DNA from: an uncultured Siphonobacter sp.
GTDB lineage: Bacteria > Bacteroidota > Bacteroidia > Cytophagales > Spirosomataceae
DNA: 64,000 bases
Direction of reading: 5' to 3'
NCBI GenBank assembly: GCA_913774715.1
Contig: CAJYHS010000108.1
Location: forward strand, 1-64,000
The notes under the pieces are model-generated. The model saw nothing but the letters and a program-made list of their open reading frames with translations. It ran no database searches and was not told the DNA's origin. The translations under genes were made by a program, and so were the position numbers. Within the stretch, counting starts at the first letter, position 1. Each line of letters begins with the position of its first letter. Positions 27,114 through 36,632 of this stretch are shown here, piece after piece.

Positions 27114-27212
27114 GTAGAGACGCGACTTTATCGCGTCTGGGTAAGAGGCAGTTTTTGTTACCTTCTATTGAATCCCATTTTCCAGCCAGACGCCATAAAT
27201 GGACGTCTCTAC
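27114..27212. repeat. MITE-like palindromic repeat, copy 1
   Basis: A 99-base unit bounded by the 9-base terminal inverted repeat GTAGAGACG/CGTCTCTAC. Inside the left end is a hairpin AGACGCGA-CTTTA-TCGCGTCT; the right end carries AGACGCCATAAATGGACGTCT. It is about 80 percent identical to the following copy. It has no coding capacity and lies in a convergent intergenic gap. Confidence 0.8.
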
Positions 27213-27230
27213 GTTTGAAAGATCTTTTAG

Positions 27231-27330
27231 GTAGAGACGCGACTTCATCGCGTCTGGGTAAGAGGCGGTTTTTGCTACCCTTCAATGACTTCCATTTCTC
27301 AGCTGAGACGCCATAAATGGACGTCTCTAC
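27231..27330. repeat. MITE-like palindromic repeat, copy 2
   Basis: A 100-base unit with the same ends (GTAGAGACG and CGTCTCTAC), the same hairpin with one change (CTTCA loop), and the same TCGCGTCTGGGTAAGAGGC block. It is separated from copy 1 by 18 bases and lies in the same orientation. The ends are almost invariant while the middle has diverged. Confidence 0.8.
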
Positions 27331-27353
27331 GTTTTTATTAAAGAAATCGAGTA

Positions 27354-28535
27354 TTAAAATGCTTCACCCGTAACTATGTAAAAGCCTGGTCCTTCTGAGG
27401 TTAAGCCCATGTCCAGGCGTAAGAAAATATCCTTTTTAGGAAACATCAGATAACGCAGCCCCACGCCGCCCGCATACACAAATTGTCGAACGTTCAACTC
27501 TCCTAATTTAGGAGCGACGGCTCCGGCAGAAGCAAAGACGGTTCCTCCAATCCGTTTACTGAATCCAAAAGGTAACAGCCGGTACTCTGCCTGTGCGGCA
27601 ACCAGGTTATTATCCCGGTAACGTCCCTGATAGAACCCCCGCATGATCATATCTCCCCCGAGTAAAGAGGACATGTTAAAAGGCACATTACCCCACATGA
27701 AACTGCCGTATACCTGCCAGGCAAATACATCCCGGCGATTAACGGGATGAAACATACGATGATCCACCATAATACCATCGAAGTTATAATGACTTGCCCA
27801 GGTTTTCCGGTAGGAAAGAAATGAAAGTTCACTGAAGATACCTTTCCTGACATTCAGGGGGTTATGCCGATTGTCATAGACCACGCTAACGCCTAAGCCA
27901 AGGCTGGTAGTGCCTTCGTGGCCTCGCGGCAATTCATAAGGCTGCCCATCGGCAGGTTGTTCAAAACGAGTGTTATATAAATTCTGAAAATCAACCTGAG
28001 GACCGATGAAGAAATTCTTGACAACCTTGCGTAAAAGTCGTTGCCGGGCCTGAATATACATGGCATCTACGATGGCTGGATGATCACCGGAAGTGTTAGG
28101 GCCAAATCCGTAGTAGAGCAGAGGGAAGCGTTGAAAACGGGTTCTCCCTAACAAGACCCAGTTATCCTTATCCCCATAAATGAAATTATCCAGCCAGATA
28201 CCGTATTGAGATTCTAACGTAAAGAAGGTAAACGCATTAATCTCACTCAAACGGTTCAGCGTATCATTTTTTGCCTGAAATAATAGCATCGAAGAAAAGC
28301 CGACTTCTACGCTGGTTTCGGGAGCATAGCCCAGCGTGGGATATACCCGAAAACTCGGTTTACCCGGTGCTGTACTATCGGTAAGCATGCGATTAATCGT
28401 CCGTCGTACCCAGGAAGGGTGTTGCTGTCCCAGTGCCACAGGAATGGAAAGCCATCCCATCACGAAAAGCCAAAAATATCGGGAAAAATAGAAGGGGACA
28501 TTTTCGACGCTGCCCAAACGAATATTGAAGTGCAT
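27354..28535 (-). CDS. BamA/TamA-type outer-membrane beta-barrel protein (bacterial surface antigen D15 family)
   Basis: A 393-residue protein with an N-terminal hydrophobic export signal (about 14-36, FYFSRYFWLFVMGWLSIPVALG). Most of it is an outer-membrane barrel: YPTLGYAPETSVEVGFSSM begins the first strands, and there are repeated aromatic-alternating strands. GMRF-like residues and the final GLRYLMFPKKDIFLRLDMG lead to a terminal aromatic residue (F). This resembles the D15/Omp85 C-terminal barrel without POTRA domains, a common Bacteroidetes type. It is not the essential BamA, which is far longer. It stands alone, next to the palindromic repeats. Confidence 0.78.
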   Translation of the reverse strand: MHFNIRLGSVENVPFYFSRYFWLFVMGWLSIPVALGQQHPSWVRRTINRMLTDSTAPGKPSFRVYPTLGYAPETSVEVGFSSMLLFQAKNDTLNRLSEINAFTFFTLESQYGIWLDNFIYGDKDNWVLLGRTRFQRFPLLYYGFGPNTSGDHPAIVDAMYIQARQRLLRKVVKNFFIGPQVDFQNLYNTRFEQPADGQPYELPRGHEGTTSLGLGVSVVYDNRHNPLNVRKGIFSELSFLSYRKTWASHYNFDGIMVDHRMFHPVNRRDVFAWQVYGSFMWGNVPFNMSSLLGGDMIMRGFYQGRYRDNNLVAAQAEYRLLPFGFSKRIGGTVFASAGAVAPKLGELNVRQFVYAGGVGLRYLMFPKKDIFLRLDMGLTSEGPGFYIVTGEAF

Positions 28536-28618
28536 GAAAGTGAGAACCGTGCATGAATGAGAATTGTTTTTTTACTAAAAAATAGATTCCAGCGTCATGA
28601 ACGGTTCTTCCCACAATC

Positions 28619-29902
28619 TTAGGAAGCCTGATTGGAATTATCAGGCTTGGGAGTGAAAGGACCTTTTTTCTTTTTACGAAATGGTTTCTTTGAGGGGTCG
28701 TTCGTAGTAGCAGGCTGCGGCTTCTTTCCTTTGAAAGTACGGTCGGGTTTTGATTGGAATTCGGGTGCGGTACCTAGACCAATTTCCTCCGTAATTGCTC
28801 GTTTATCCAGCTTTTTTTCGAGTAGCTTTTCAATGCGTAATACCCGTGGCTGATCCTGCTTGTTAATGAAAGTAATAGCCGTACCTTTATTAGCCGCCCG
28901 TGCCGTACGGCCAATGCGGTGCACGTAATCTTCAGGATCGCGGGGGACATCAAAATTGACGACGTGACTTAAGTTGTCAATATCAATTCCCCGGGAGAGT
29001 ACATCCGTCGCTACGAGAATGGGAAACTGCCGATTTTTAAAATCTCGTAAAATGGTTTCACGGTCATTTTGTTCGGAGTCCGAAGAAATCCCGCGAGCAT
29101 CCCACTTCATCTTTTTCAGTGCCCTTACGATGGTATTAACCTCGGATTTTCGTGAAGTAAACAGAACCATGCTCGGTGATTCCATCGATTGCATCAGGTG
29201 AATCAGGAGCGGGACCTTCTGTTCGTCTGAAGCCAGGTAAAACTGCTGGTCAATGCCTTCTGCTGGTTTGGATACGGCCAGATTGATCTCTTCGGGTTGA
29301 TTAAGAATCCGTTTGGATAATTCCCGAATTTTGGCTGGCATCGTCGCCGAAAACAGAAGGGTTTGTCGCTCCGCAGGAATATACTTTAGAATATTCATGA
29401 TGTCCCCAATAAAACCCATGTCGAGCATCCGGTCGGCTTCATCCAGGATAAGCGTTTTCAACTGATCAAACTTGACGTATCCAAGCTGCAAGTGAGCAAT
29501 GAGGCGACCAGGGGTAGCAATAATAATGTCAGCTCCTTGCGTTAAAGCTTTTTTCTGCTGTTCCCATTCAGGACCTTTATTTCCTCCGTAAATGGCGATG
29601 CTGGTGGCATCTACGTAATAACCCAGTCCTTGGACCTGTTCGTCTATTTGCTGAGCTAATTCGCGGGTTGGGACCAGAATGAGCGTACTGATTTGGCCTT
29701 TAGGGTATTCGGGTACACGATCAATGATGGGAATAAGATAGGCCCCCGTTTTTCCGGTACCGGTCTGGGCACAAGCTAAAAGATCAGAGCCCGCAAGTAT
29801 TTTAGGAATAGCCATTTCCTGAATAGGAGTGGCCTGCGAAAAATTCATGGAATCCACAGCGTCAAGGGTGTCGTCGTGGAGATTAAATTCGTAGAAATGC
29901 AA
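28619..29902 (-). CDS. DEAD-box RNA helicase (RhlE-like)
   Basis: A 427-residue ATP-dependent RNA helicase. Visible motifs in order: Q motif (NFSQATPIQEMAIP), Walker A/motif I (AQTGTGKTGAY), Ia (PTRELAQQI), motif II (LDEADRML), motif III (FSATMP), IV, V (ATDVLSRGIDI) and VI (HRIGRTARA). The C-terminal tail is short and strongly basic (RKKKKGPFTPKP), typical of RhlE-type proteins that act on structured RNA in ribosome assembly or cold adaptation. The predicted promoter lies about 120 bases upstream, leaving a long leader as in cold-induced helicase genes. Length is usual. Confidence 0.95.
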   Translation of the reverse strand: MHFYEFNLHDDTLDAVDSMNFSQATPIQEMAIPKILAGSDLLACAQTGTGKTGAYLIPIIDRVPEYPKGQISTLILVPTRELAQQIDEQVQGLGYYVDATSIAIYGGNKGPEWEQQKKALTQGADIIIATPGRLIAHLQLGYVKFDQLKTLILDEADRMLDMGFIGDIMNILKYIPAERQTLLFSATMPAKIRELSKRILNQPEEINLAVSKPAEGIDQQFYLASDEQKVPLLIHLMQSMESPSMVLFTSRKSEVNTIVRALKKMKWDARGISSDSEQNDRETILRDFKNRQFPILVATDVLSRGIDIDNLSHVVNFDVPRDPEDYVHRIGRTARAANKGTAITFINKQDQPRVLRIEKLLEKKLDKRAITEEIGLGTAPEFQSKPDRTFKGKKPQPATTNDPSKKPFRKKKKGPFTPKPDNSNQAS

Positions 29903-29993
29903 AGTATAAGTCGTTAATAGTTAACAGATTGAGGTTCCAGCACTTAACTTATTGAATACAGATAATAGATCAGGTAATACCTCTAGCTGTAAG

Positions 29994-30048
29994 GAAAAGT
30001 GAAAATCTCATTCAGTTGTTACAAAAATAGAAGAAAAATTCACTTTTC
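29994..30048. promoter_or_regulatory. Inverted repeat flanking a candidate helicase promoter
   Basis: A perfect 10-base inverted repeat, GAAAAGTGAA (29994-30003) and TTCACTTTTC (30039-30048), brackets a perfect minus-strand -7 box TATTTTTG (30022-30029). A -33 TTTG is lacking. It could be an operator pair for the DEAD-box gene. The rest of 29903-30187 is AT-rich and shows nothing else. Confidence 0.35.
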
Positions 30049-30187
30049 ATAAGGAAAATGACCGGAAGTCAACCCGTAGTAACCTAGATTAATAAAAATA
30101 ATAGTACGAAAGAGTGTTTTTGCAAGCGGAGGGTATTGAAAGCTATATCTGATTATATACGGAGAATCCTGAGTTCAATAAAAGAAA

Positions 30188-30215
30188 AAACCGGCAGAGT
30201 ACCACCTGCCGGTTT
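30188..30215 (-). terminator. Intrinsic terminator of clpB
   Basis: Ten-base arms AAACCGGCAG and CTGCCGGTTT pair perfectly around AGTACCAC; the minus-strand continuation is TTTTCTTT. It lies 22 bases after the clpB stop. Confidence 0.9.
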
Positions 30216-30237
30216 GATAGTTCTAGGTAACGGTAAT

Positions 30238-32850
30238 TTAGACTTCCAGGGTACCGTCTACGTTCTCGAAGCTGATTTCGCCGGTCTCATCGAGGTTCAT
30301 CAGGATTACTGAATCTTTTCCGACGGTTCCGCCCAAAATGTCTTTAGACAAAGCGTTCAGAATTCGTTTTTGAAGTACCCGTTTCAGGGGGCGTGCTCCA
30401 AAGTTCGGCTCATAGCCTTCATTCGCGATTTTTTCCAGAGCTTCATCAGTGGCTTCCAGCGTGATTCCCTGTTCCAGCAAACGACGCTGGATCTGACGGA
30501 ACTGAATACCCACAATCTTGCGAAGGTTTTTGGGATTCAAAGGCTCAAACAGCACGATCTCATCGATACGGTTCAGAAACTCAGGGCGTACGCTGGCTTT
30601 CAGCAATTCCATCACTGAAGTTTTGGTTTCTTCAACAATGAGCGAGTGATTCCACCCTTCGTCCTCACTGAATTTATCCATAATGATCTGACTACCAATG
30701 TTGGATGTCATGATAATGATGGTATTCTTGAAGTTGGCTACCCGCCCTTTATTATCCGTTAACCGACCATCGTCCAATACCTGAAGCATGATATTCCAGA
30801 CATCCGGGTGAGCTTTTTCGATCTCGTCGAGTAATACTACCGAGTAAGGTTTCCGACGAACGGCTTCCGTTAACTGACCGCCTTCGTCATAACCTACGTA
30901 TCCCGGAGGAGCTCCCACCAGACGACTTACTGTGTGGCGTTCCTGATACTCACTCATGTCAATCCGCACCAGAGCGTTTTCGTCATTGAATAGGTAATCG
31001 GCCAGCGTTTTTGCTAACTCGGTCTTACCTACACCCGTAGGACCCAGGAACAGGAAACTACCAATCGGACGTTTGGGATCCTGCATTCCGGCCCGACTCC
31101 GGCGAACGGCATCTGCTACGGCTTCAATCGCTTCCTCCTGTCCGGCTACGCGTTTATGTAGTTCTTTCTCCAGTCCCAGCAGTTTCTCGCGTTCCGACTG
31201 AAGCATCTTTGAGAGAGGAATTCCCGTCCACTTCGCCACTACTTCGGCGATGTCTTCGGCGGTTACTTCTTCTTTCATCATCGTACCTTCACTGGACGCC
31301 TCCTCTTTCTGCAATTCATCGAGGCGTTTCTGGGCTTCGGGAATTTTTCCGTAACGGATTTCAGCCACTTTTCCATAATCGCCGCCACGTTCAGCTTTTT
31401 CGGCTTCCAGTTTGAGCTGATCAAGTTCTTCGTTTAGGGTACGGACTTCATTAACGGCCTGTTTTTCAGACTCCCAACGAGCTTTTAATTCATTCCGGGC
31501 TTCACTTAAATCAGCAATTTCCTTACTAAGCGAAGTTTCCTTATCCTTGTTATTTTCCCGGCGGATGGCTTCCCGTTCGATTTCGAGTTGCATAACCCGA
31601 CGGTTCAATTCGTCCAGTTCTTCAGGAACCGAATCCATTTCCAAACGTAACTTGGCCGATGCCTCGTCCATCAAGTCAATGGCTTTATCGGGTAAGAAAC
31701 GGTCTGAAATATACCGACTCGAAAGCTCCACGGCCGCAATAACTGCATCATCCTGAATCCGAACGCCGTGGTGTAACTCATATTTGTCTTTGATCCCCCG
31801 CAGAATGGAAATAGCATCTGGTTCCGTAGGCTCATCCACCATGACGGACTGGAAGCGGCGTTCCAAAGCTTTATCTTTCTCAATGTACTTCTGATACTCC
31901 TTGAGAGTAGTCGCTCCGATGGCGTGTAATTCACCCCGAGCCAACGCTGGCTTGAGCAGGTTTGCAGCATCCATGGCTCCTTCGCCGCCAGCCCCGGCAC
32001 CAATCAGCGTGTGGATCTCATCAATAAACAAAATGAGTTCCCCGTTGGAATCGGTTACTTCCTTGATGACCGTTTTCAGACGTTCTTCGAATTCACCTTT
32101 ATATTTCGCCCCGGCAATGAGTAAACCCATGTCGAGCGAAACGATGATTTTATCTTTCAAATTTTCAGGAACATCACCCTGCACAATCCGTTGAGCCAGT
32201 CCTTCAACAATAGCCGTTTTACCTACGCCAGGTTCACCCAAAAGAATGGGATTGTTTTTAGTACGGCGGGAAAGAATCTGCAAAACCCGACGGATTTCTT
32301 CGTCCCGACCAATGACTGGATCGATTTTACCCTGCCGGGCCAGTTCATTCAGATTTTTGGAATACCGTTCGAGTGAACGATACTTCGCTTCAGCATTTTG
32401 ATCTTTCACGGAATTATCTTTTCCTCTGAGTTCTTTAATAGCCGATAGTAATTCTTTTTCCTGGAATCCTACTTCTTTCAGCATGGTGCCAACGGCATCT
32501 TTTCCGCTCGCCAGTCCCAACAGAAGAAGTTCCACACTCACGAACTCATCTCCAAATTCTTTGAGATAAGACTGAGCTTTATTCAGAGCGGCCTGAAGGT
32601 CATTGCCGATATAAGGCTGACCTCCCGAAACAACCGGGTAACCACTCACAATATTTTCGAGACGGCTCATCATCAGAGCCGTATTAACGGATAATTTTTT
32701 AATCAGAAAACCCATGGTATTGGGGTCTTCTTCCAACAGAGCTTTAATGACGTGCCCCGCTTCAACGGCCTGTTGCTGATTGCCCTGAGCAATCTGAACC
32801 GCCTGCTGAATGACTTCCTGAGCTTTAATAGTATATTGGTTGAAATTCAT
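30238..32850 (-). CDS. clpB: ATP-dependent disaggregase chaperone ClpB
   Basis: A full-length 870-residue Hsp100 chaperone that threads aggregated proteins through a hexameric ring with DnaK. Domains in order: N-terminal Clp repeat domain (1-145); first AAA+ ring with Walker A GEPGVGKT and [20 protein letters not shown]; the coiled-coil middle domain (about 405-525, rich in Glu/Lys/Leu) that marks ClpB rather than ClpA/C; and a second AAA+ ring with GPTGVGKT and [14 protein letters not shown]. The pore loops [10 protein letters not shown] and GYVGYDEGG are intact. No ClpP-binding loop is seen, as expected. Transcribed alone, with its own terminator. Confidence 0.98.
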   Translation of the reverse strand: MNFNQYTIKAQEVIQQAVQIAQGNQQQAVEAGHVIKALLEEDPNTMGFLIKKLSVNTALMMSRLENIVSGYPVVSGGQPYIGNDLQAALNKAQSYLKEFGDEFVSVELLLLGLASGKDAVGTMLKEVGFQEKELLSAIKELRGKDNSVKDQNAEAKYRSLERYSKNLNELARQGKIDPVIGRDEEIRRVLQILSRRTKNNPILLGEPGVGKTAIVEGLAQRIVQGDVPENLKDKIIVSLDMGLLIAGAKYKGEFEERLKTVIKEVTDSNGELILFIDEIHTLIGAGAGGEGAMDAANLLKPALARGELHAIGATTLKEYQKYIEKDKALERRFQSVMVDEPTEPDAISILRGIKDKYELHHGVRIQDDAVIAAVELSSRYISDRFLPDKAIDLMDEASAKLRLEMDSVPEELDELNRRVMQLEIEREAIRRENNKDKETSLSKEIADLSEARNELKARWESEKQAVNEVRTLNEELDQLKLEAEKAERGGDYGKVAEIRYGKIPEAQKRLDELQKEEASSEGTMMKEEVTAEDIAEVVAKWTGIPLSKMLQSEREKLLGLEKELHKRVAGQEEAIEAVADAVRRSRAGMQDPKRPIGSFLFLGPTGVGKTELAKTLADYLFNDENALVRIDMSEYQERHTVSRLVGAPPGYVGYDEGGQLTEAVRRKPYSVVLLDEIEKAHPDVWNIMLQVLDDGRLTDNKGRVANFKNTIIIMTSNIGSQIIMDKFSEDEGWNHSLIVEETKTSVMELLKASVRPEFLNRIDEIVLFEPLNPKNLRKIVGIQFRQIQRRLLEQGITLEATDEALEKIANEGYEPNFGARPLKRVLQKRILNALSKDILGGTVGKDSVILMNLDETGEISFENVDGTLEV

Positions 32851-33056
32851 GGCAATAGCTGTTTGGAGTCTAGAGTTGATAGGTTTCGAGTTAAAGCAAC
32901 GTTACTTGGATAGGTAATTCATGGTGTCAAACTAACTCAAAACTCTGTATACTGGAATCAAAACATCTTTCCACACTACTGATTATGCCGTTTTGACTTA
33001 AAAATAGGCATAGCAACCCTTAAACATGGTCATTTTGACCTAATAACCAGAAAAAA

Positions 33057-33081
33057 AGACAGCTTCTTTCGAAAGCTGTCT
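33057..33081 (-). terminator. Intrinsic terminator of the SDR gene
   Basis: Nine-base arms AGACAGCTT and AAGCTGTCT pair around CTTTCGA; the minus-strand continuation is TTTTTTTCTGG. It lies 22 bases past the stop. Confidence 0.85.
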
Positions 33082-33102
33082 CATTCAGGTGGAGGGCTAG
33101 GA

Positions 33103-34020
33103 TCAAATCGGTAATGCCCTTTTACTATATTTCTTATAACCCCAGAAAATAGCTCCGGCAATCACCGCTAGCGAAACCAACGTAGAGGCGGTAGAAGGAA
33201 CATGGTTCTCAGCATGTTCATCTTCTGAAGGTCGTTCCATTAACTTACGCATCAATTGCGATAAGAATGTATCCGGTAAGACGTTAGACGCCGCCGCCTG
33301 AGATTTATTCATCAGGCCGGAAACTACTTTATCTTTTCCTTTCATCAGAGCATCGAAACCATCCTGAGCTACTTTAGCGGGATCGGCTGATTGTGCCTGT
33401 TTGTGAGCACGAGTGCCTTCTGCACCTGCTTTATGAAAAAAGTCTGTGTTCGTTGCTCCGGGTAACAAAGCCGTGATGGTAACATTGGTTTCTTTACATT
33501 CATTACGCAAAGCTTCGGTGAACGATAAGACAAAAGCTTTGGTCGCTCCGTATACGGCCATATAAGGATTAGGCATAATTGAAACGATAGAAGCCAAATT
33601 CAGGATCTTTCCTTCATTGCTTAAAACCATATCTTTCAGGAATAACTTAGTCAGGTGAACGAGTGAAACTACGTTCAGCTGAATGATGGCGAGTTCTTTA
33701 TCAAGATCAGTTTCCGTAGCGAAAACGCCGTATTCACCCATGCCTGCATCATTTACCAGTACATTGACATCAACGCCAAAGCCCTGAACTTCGTTATATA
33801 CTTCCTGAGCTGCATTGGGTTGAGTTAAATCCTTGCCAATTACAACGACGTGTTCCAGGTTATACTGGTTGCGTAAATCGGTAGCTATTTCATTTAGACG
33901 ATCCGTATTACGGGCAACCAGGACTAGGTTGTAGCCATTTTTCGCGAAAATTTTAGCCAGTTCATAGCCAATCCCATTGGAAGCTCCCGTGATGAGAGCA
34001 GTTTGTTGCGTAGTTTTCAT
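33103..34020 (-). CDS. Short-chain dehydrogenase/reductase with C-terminal membrane segment
   Basis: A 305-residue classical SDR. The cofactor motif TGASNGIGYELAK (residues 11-23) and VNDAGMGE (NNAG variant) bind NAD(P). The Ser is in LASIVSIMPNP and the catalytic pair in VYGATKAF (YxxxK). The last 30 residues form a hydrophobic segment plus basic tail (LVSLAVIAGAIFWGYKKYSKR), suggesting a tail-anchored enzyme, an uncommon addition to the family. The DltE-like N-terminal style is shared with many dehydrogenases of unknown substrate. It is transcribed alone; neighbours give no clue to the substrate. Confidence 0.88.
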   Translation of the reverse strand: MKTTQQTALITGASNGIGYELAKIFAKNGYNLVLVARNTDRLNEIATDLRNQYNLEHVVVIGKDLTQPNAAQEVYNEVQGFGVDVNVLVNDAGMGEYGVFATETDLDKELAIIQLNVVSLVHLTKLFLKDMVLSNEGKILNLASIVSIMPNPYMAVYGATKAFVLSFTEALRNECKETNVTITALLPGATNTDFFHKAGAEGTRAHKQAQSADPAKVAQDGFDALMKGKDKVVSGLMNKSQAAASNVLPDTFLSQLMRKLMERPSEDEHAENHVPSTASTLVSLAVIAGAIFWGYKKYSKRALPI

Positions 34021-34274
34021 AGCAAGTTGTTTATCAGAATGAAACTAAAAGGAAAGAAACCATTCCAGACAATACATTAAACGCCAACTACGGACTGAGC
34101 TGTGGTACTCACTCGTCCCTTTGGGCAAAAACAGCCTCAGAGTTTCTTACATATAAAGGAGTAAGGGCAGGAATGAATGAATACCTTTTGAGGAGAAACG
34201 TTACGCCTCATAGACTGGCCTTCAATTTTTATGATCCCAATAAACCTTCTTTTGTTTGAGGAAACAGTACAGCT

Positions 34275-34805
34275 ATGAAACAACTTATTTTTTTACTGGC
34301 CACTTCGGTCTGGATCGGAGCCTGCTCGTCTTACAGTAATGTAAAAACCCAAAGGGACGAAGATGCGGATTTTCAGACCTACAAAACTTATAACTTCATG
34401 GATGTGGAGCTGGAGGGAGCCGTCTCTGATTCGTCAAACTCAATGGTGATGAGCGAAATTAAACAAGCCATTGCTCGGGAAATGAACAATAGGGGATATA
34501 AGCTTTATGGTAAACCTGACATGACTATCAATATTGGTCTGGTCGTTCAGGAAAAAGCTCAAACTCGTCAGACGGATATTCGAGAAGCTCCTCGGTACAT
34601 CGGGCAACGGCGGTATTCCTGGAAAAGCGAAACCGTTGAAGTGGGCCGATATAAAGAAGGAACATTAATGGTGGATGTAGTCGATGCGAAGGCAAATAAA
34701 CTAATCTGGCAAGCAACGGGGTCAACGGTTCTGAACAAACTGAGTCGTCAGCCTGAGAACATTGACCGGGCCGTTGCGAAGTTATTCGAGAAATTCCCGA
34801 AATAG
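34275..34805 (+). CDS. DUF4136 lipoprotein
   Basis: A 176-residue lipoprotein; the lipobox SVWIGAC places the acylated Cys at residue 17. The rest is one DUF4136 domain: DADFQTYKTYNFMD at its start, SEIKQAIAREMNNRGYKL in the middle and VVDAKANKLIWQATGS near the end. DUF4136 proteins occur widely in Bacteroidetes and Proteobacteria envelopes; their function is not known. It converges on the GH105 gene and shares a bidirectional terminator with it. Confidence 0.88.
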   Translation: MKQLIFLLATSVWIGACSSYSNVKTQRDEDADFQTYKTYNFMDVELEGAVSDSSNSMVMSEIKQAIAREMNNRGYKLYGKPDMTINIGLVVQEKAQTRQTDIREAPRYIGQRRYSWKSETVEVGRYKEGTLMVDVVDAKANKLIWQATGSTVLNKLSRQPENIDRAVAKLFEKFPK

Positions 34806-34826
34806 ATCATTATCCATTAAGTAAAG

Positions 34827-34854
34827 AAAAACCCCAGTCAATTGGCTGGGGTTT
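34827..34854. terminator. Bidirectional intrinsic terminator
   Basis: Ten-base arms AAAACCCCAG and CTGGGGTTTT pair perfectly around TCAATTGG, with A-rich and T-rich flanks on both sides. It serves the convergent DUF4136 and GH105 genes. Confidence 0.9.
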
Positions 34855-34858
34855 TCTT

Positions 34859-35971
34859 TTACCATTTCATTTTGATGACTTCCGAACCTGCCAGCAAGTA
34901 AGCTCCGGCTCCGTATACCTCCCAGCTTTCGGCATTGAAGTTCCGTCGTGGATCGGCTCCGATGGGTTGAACCCAACCTACTTTTCCCGCAGGAGTTAAT
35001 AAGGTATTAAGCCCGATCCAGGCTTTTTTTACCACGGGAGTGAAAGTTGCTTTGTCGAGAATTCCCTGGTTAATGCCCCAGGCCATGGCGTAACAGTTGA
35101 AACCCGAACCGCTGCCTTCACCGCCAGGGAATGCTTCAGGATCCAGTAAGCTGGATCGCCAGAGTCCGTCGGCTTGCTGTAGTGCGGCTAATCTAGTACT
35201 TAATTCTTTATACTGAGTAAGGTAAAACTCACGTTGGGGATGGTTTTTAGGTAATTCTTCCAGTACACGAACCAGTCCGCCCATTACCCATCCATTTCCT
35301 CGAGACCAGAACACTTTCTTGCCATTCGATTCTTTTTTCCCTTCGCCGCTGGCATTAACCAGATAGGAGGCATCACGGGCATACAAATCTTCTTCGTGAT
35401 TATAAAGCAGATCGTAGGTCTGCTTGAAAAGCGTATCATTCTGCGTAAGGTAAGAGGGGTCATTTAGGGTTTTACTCAATTTTACCAATACCGGAGGAGC
35501 CATGAATAGAGCGTCGCACCACCACCAGGTGATACCGTGCTGTTTCATTTCAATGCCTGGAACCTTACGTATCTTCAGGACCGTGTCGATCGTGGCCTGA
35601 ATCATGCGACGGTCTTTCTTTATGCGATACAGATCAATGTACGTTTGACAGATGGCAATGTCGTCAGCGTGGTCATAGCGGTCTCCAGGTAACCATTTGT
35701 TTCGTTCGCCCATCGCCATCAGGGAATCCAGAATACGGTTAGACTTGGTAGTCTGGTACGCGGCCATAACGCCGGCATAAAAAGCTCCGTTAGTCCAATC
35801 CGTTGCCTTATGTTTAGGATTACTTAATTGCCAGTCCGTAACTTTGACCATAGTCGCTTTGATGTAATTTTTCGAAAATACATCATCTTTCGGGGGATGT
35901 TGGTGAGCGAAGCTCGCTGTACTGATGAGGCAAGTAGCCAATAATCCTGTGGTGAAGGATAGCAATTTCAT
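34859..35971 (-). CDS. GH105/GH88 family unsaturated glycuronyl (rhamnogalacturonyl) hydrolase
   Basis: I choose the ATG at 35971, where a signal peptide begins (MKLLSFTTGLLATCLISTASFA), giving 370 residues; a longer frame would run into the divergent kinase gene. The (alpha/alpha)6 barrel motifs are present: TDWTNGAFYAGV, DRYDHADDIAICQTYI, HGITWWWCDALFMAP with the catalytic Asp, FWSRGNGWVMGGLVRVL, and GSGSGFNCYAMAWGIN. Such enzymes remove the unsaturated uronate left by pectate or rhamnogalacturonan lyases, in the periplasm. It is isolated from the Sus-type locus by 8 kb but fits the same plant cell-wall lifestyle. Confidence 0.9.
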   Translation of the reverse strand: MKLLSFTTGLLATCLISTASFAHQHPPKDDVFSKNYIKATMVKVTDWQLSNPKHKATDWTNGAFYAGVMAAYQTTKSNRILDSLMAMGERNKWLPGDRYDHADDIAICQTYIDLYRIKKDRRMIQATIDTVLKIRKVPGIEMKQHGITWWWCDALFMAPPVLVKLSKTLNDPSYLTQNDTLFKQTYDLLYNHEEDLYARDASYLVNASGEGKKESNGKKVFWSRGNGWVMGGLVRVLEELPKNHPQREFYLTQYKELSTRLAALQQADGLWRSSLLDPEAFPGGEGSGSGFNCYAMAWGINQGILDKATFTPVVKKAWIGLNTLLTPAGKVGWVQPIGADPRRNFNAESWEVYGAGAYLLAGSEVIKMKW

Positions 35972-36062
35972 AGGTTTAGTGTTATATAATGTCGTAAAAG
36001 GGACGTGAAAAGTTACGTTATACCCTGCTAGGAATAGAAGGCTTAAAATAAAATCAACGAAT

Positions 36063-36614
36063 ATGCGAATCCATATTTTAGGAGCGTCTGGCTCAGGAAC
36101 GACCACCTTAGGACAGCATTTATATCAGCGAACAGGTATTCCCCATTTTGATTCGGATTACTATTTCTGGTTACCGACTAACCCGCCATTTATCGAAAAA
36201 AGAGATCCGGCCGAGAGGCTGGCCATGCTCAATAAAGACTTGGCGGGACTGGATAGTTACATTTTGACGGGATCTGTAGTGGGTTGGGGAGAAGCGATGA
36301 AAGCAAAGTTTGATCTGGTAATTTTTCTTTATGTACCACCTCAAATTCGCATGGAACGTTTGAAACAGCGAGAATTTGAACGTTATGGGGAAGTTATTTA
36401 CTCTGATCCTAAAAGAAACAAACAGTACCTGGATTTTATGGAATGGGCAGGCGGGTACGATAGGGAGGATTTTACCGGAAGAAGCAAAACAGGTCAGGAA
36501 CGCTGGCTTGAAGGTATGGCTTGCTCCGTCCTGAGAATTGAAGGAGACACGACCATTGAAGAGCGGGTAGTGAAAAGTGTAGAAAAAATCAAGGAGTTGT
36601 CCCGAAACGTATAA
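36063..36614 (+). CDS. P-loop nucleoside/adenylate-kinase-like ATPase
   Basis: A 183-residue cytosolic P-loop protein. The Walker A motif GASGSGTTTLG is at residues 7-17. HFDSDYYFW (about 28-36) matches the substrate-proximal Asp of the topology-modulation (FlaR)/adenylate kinase-like AAA family. LVIFLYVPPQIRMERLKQRE is the conserved Walker B and lid region. The substrate is not known. The gene is divergent from GH105, and its stop codon lies inside the loop of the terminator hairpin that follows. Confidence 0.8.
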   Translation: MRIHILGASGSGTTTLGQHLYQRTGIPHFDSDYYFWLPTNPPFIEKRDPAERLAMLNKDLAGLDSYILTGSVVGWGEAMKAKFDLVIFLYVPPQIRMERLKQREFERYGEVIYSDPKRNKQYLDFMEWAGGYDREDFTGRSKTGQERWLEGMACSVLRIEGDTTIEERVVKSVEKIKELSRNV

Positions 36615-36623
36615 TGTTTCGGG
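36601..36623. terminator. Hairpin containing the stop codon of the P-loop gene
   Basis: CCCGAAAC (36601-36608) and GTTTCGGG (36616-36623) pair perfectly, and the TAA stop of the rightward gene is in the seven-base loop. It also lies ten bases beyond the xerC stop on the other strand. T-tract is weak. Confidence 0.6.
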
Positions 36624-36632
36624 AAACAAAGG

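Noticed and set aside
27114-27330. CRISPR array
   Set aside because: Only two units, each about 100 bases, with terminal inverted repeats and no spacer structure or cas genes.
35972-36106. N-terminal extension of the GH105 frame
   Set aside because: It would overlap the divergent P-loop kinase gene and precede a normal signal peptide at 35971.
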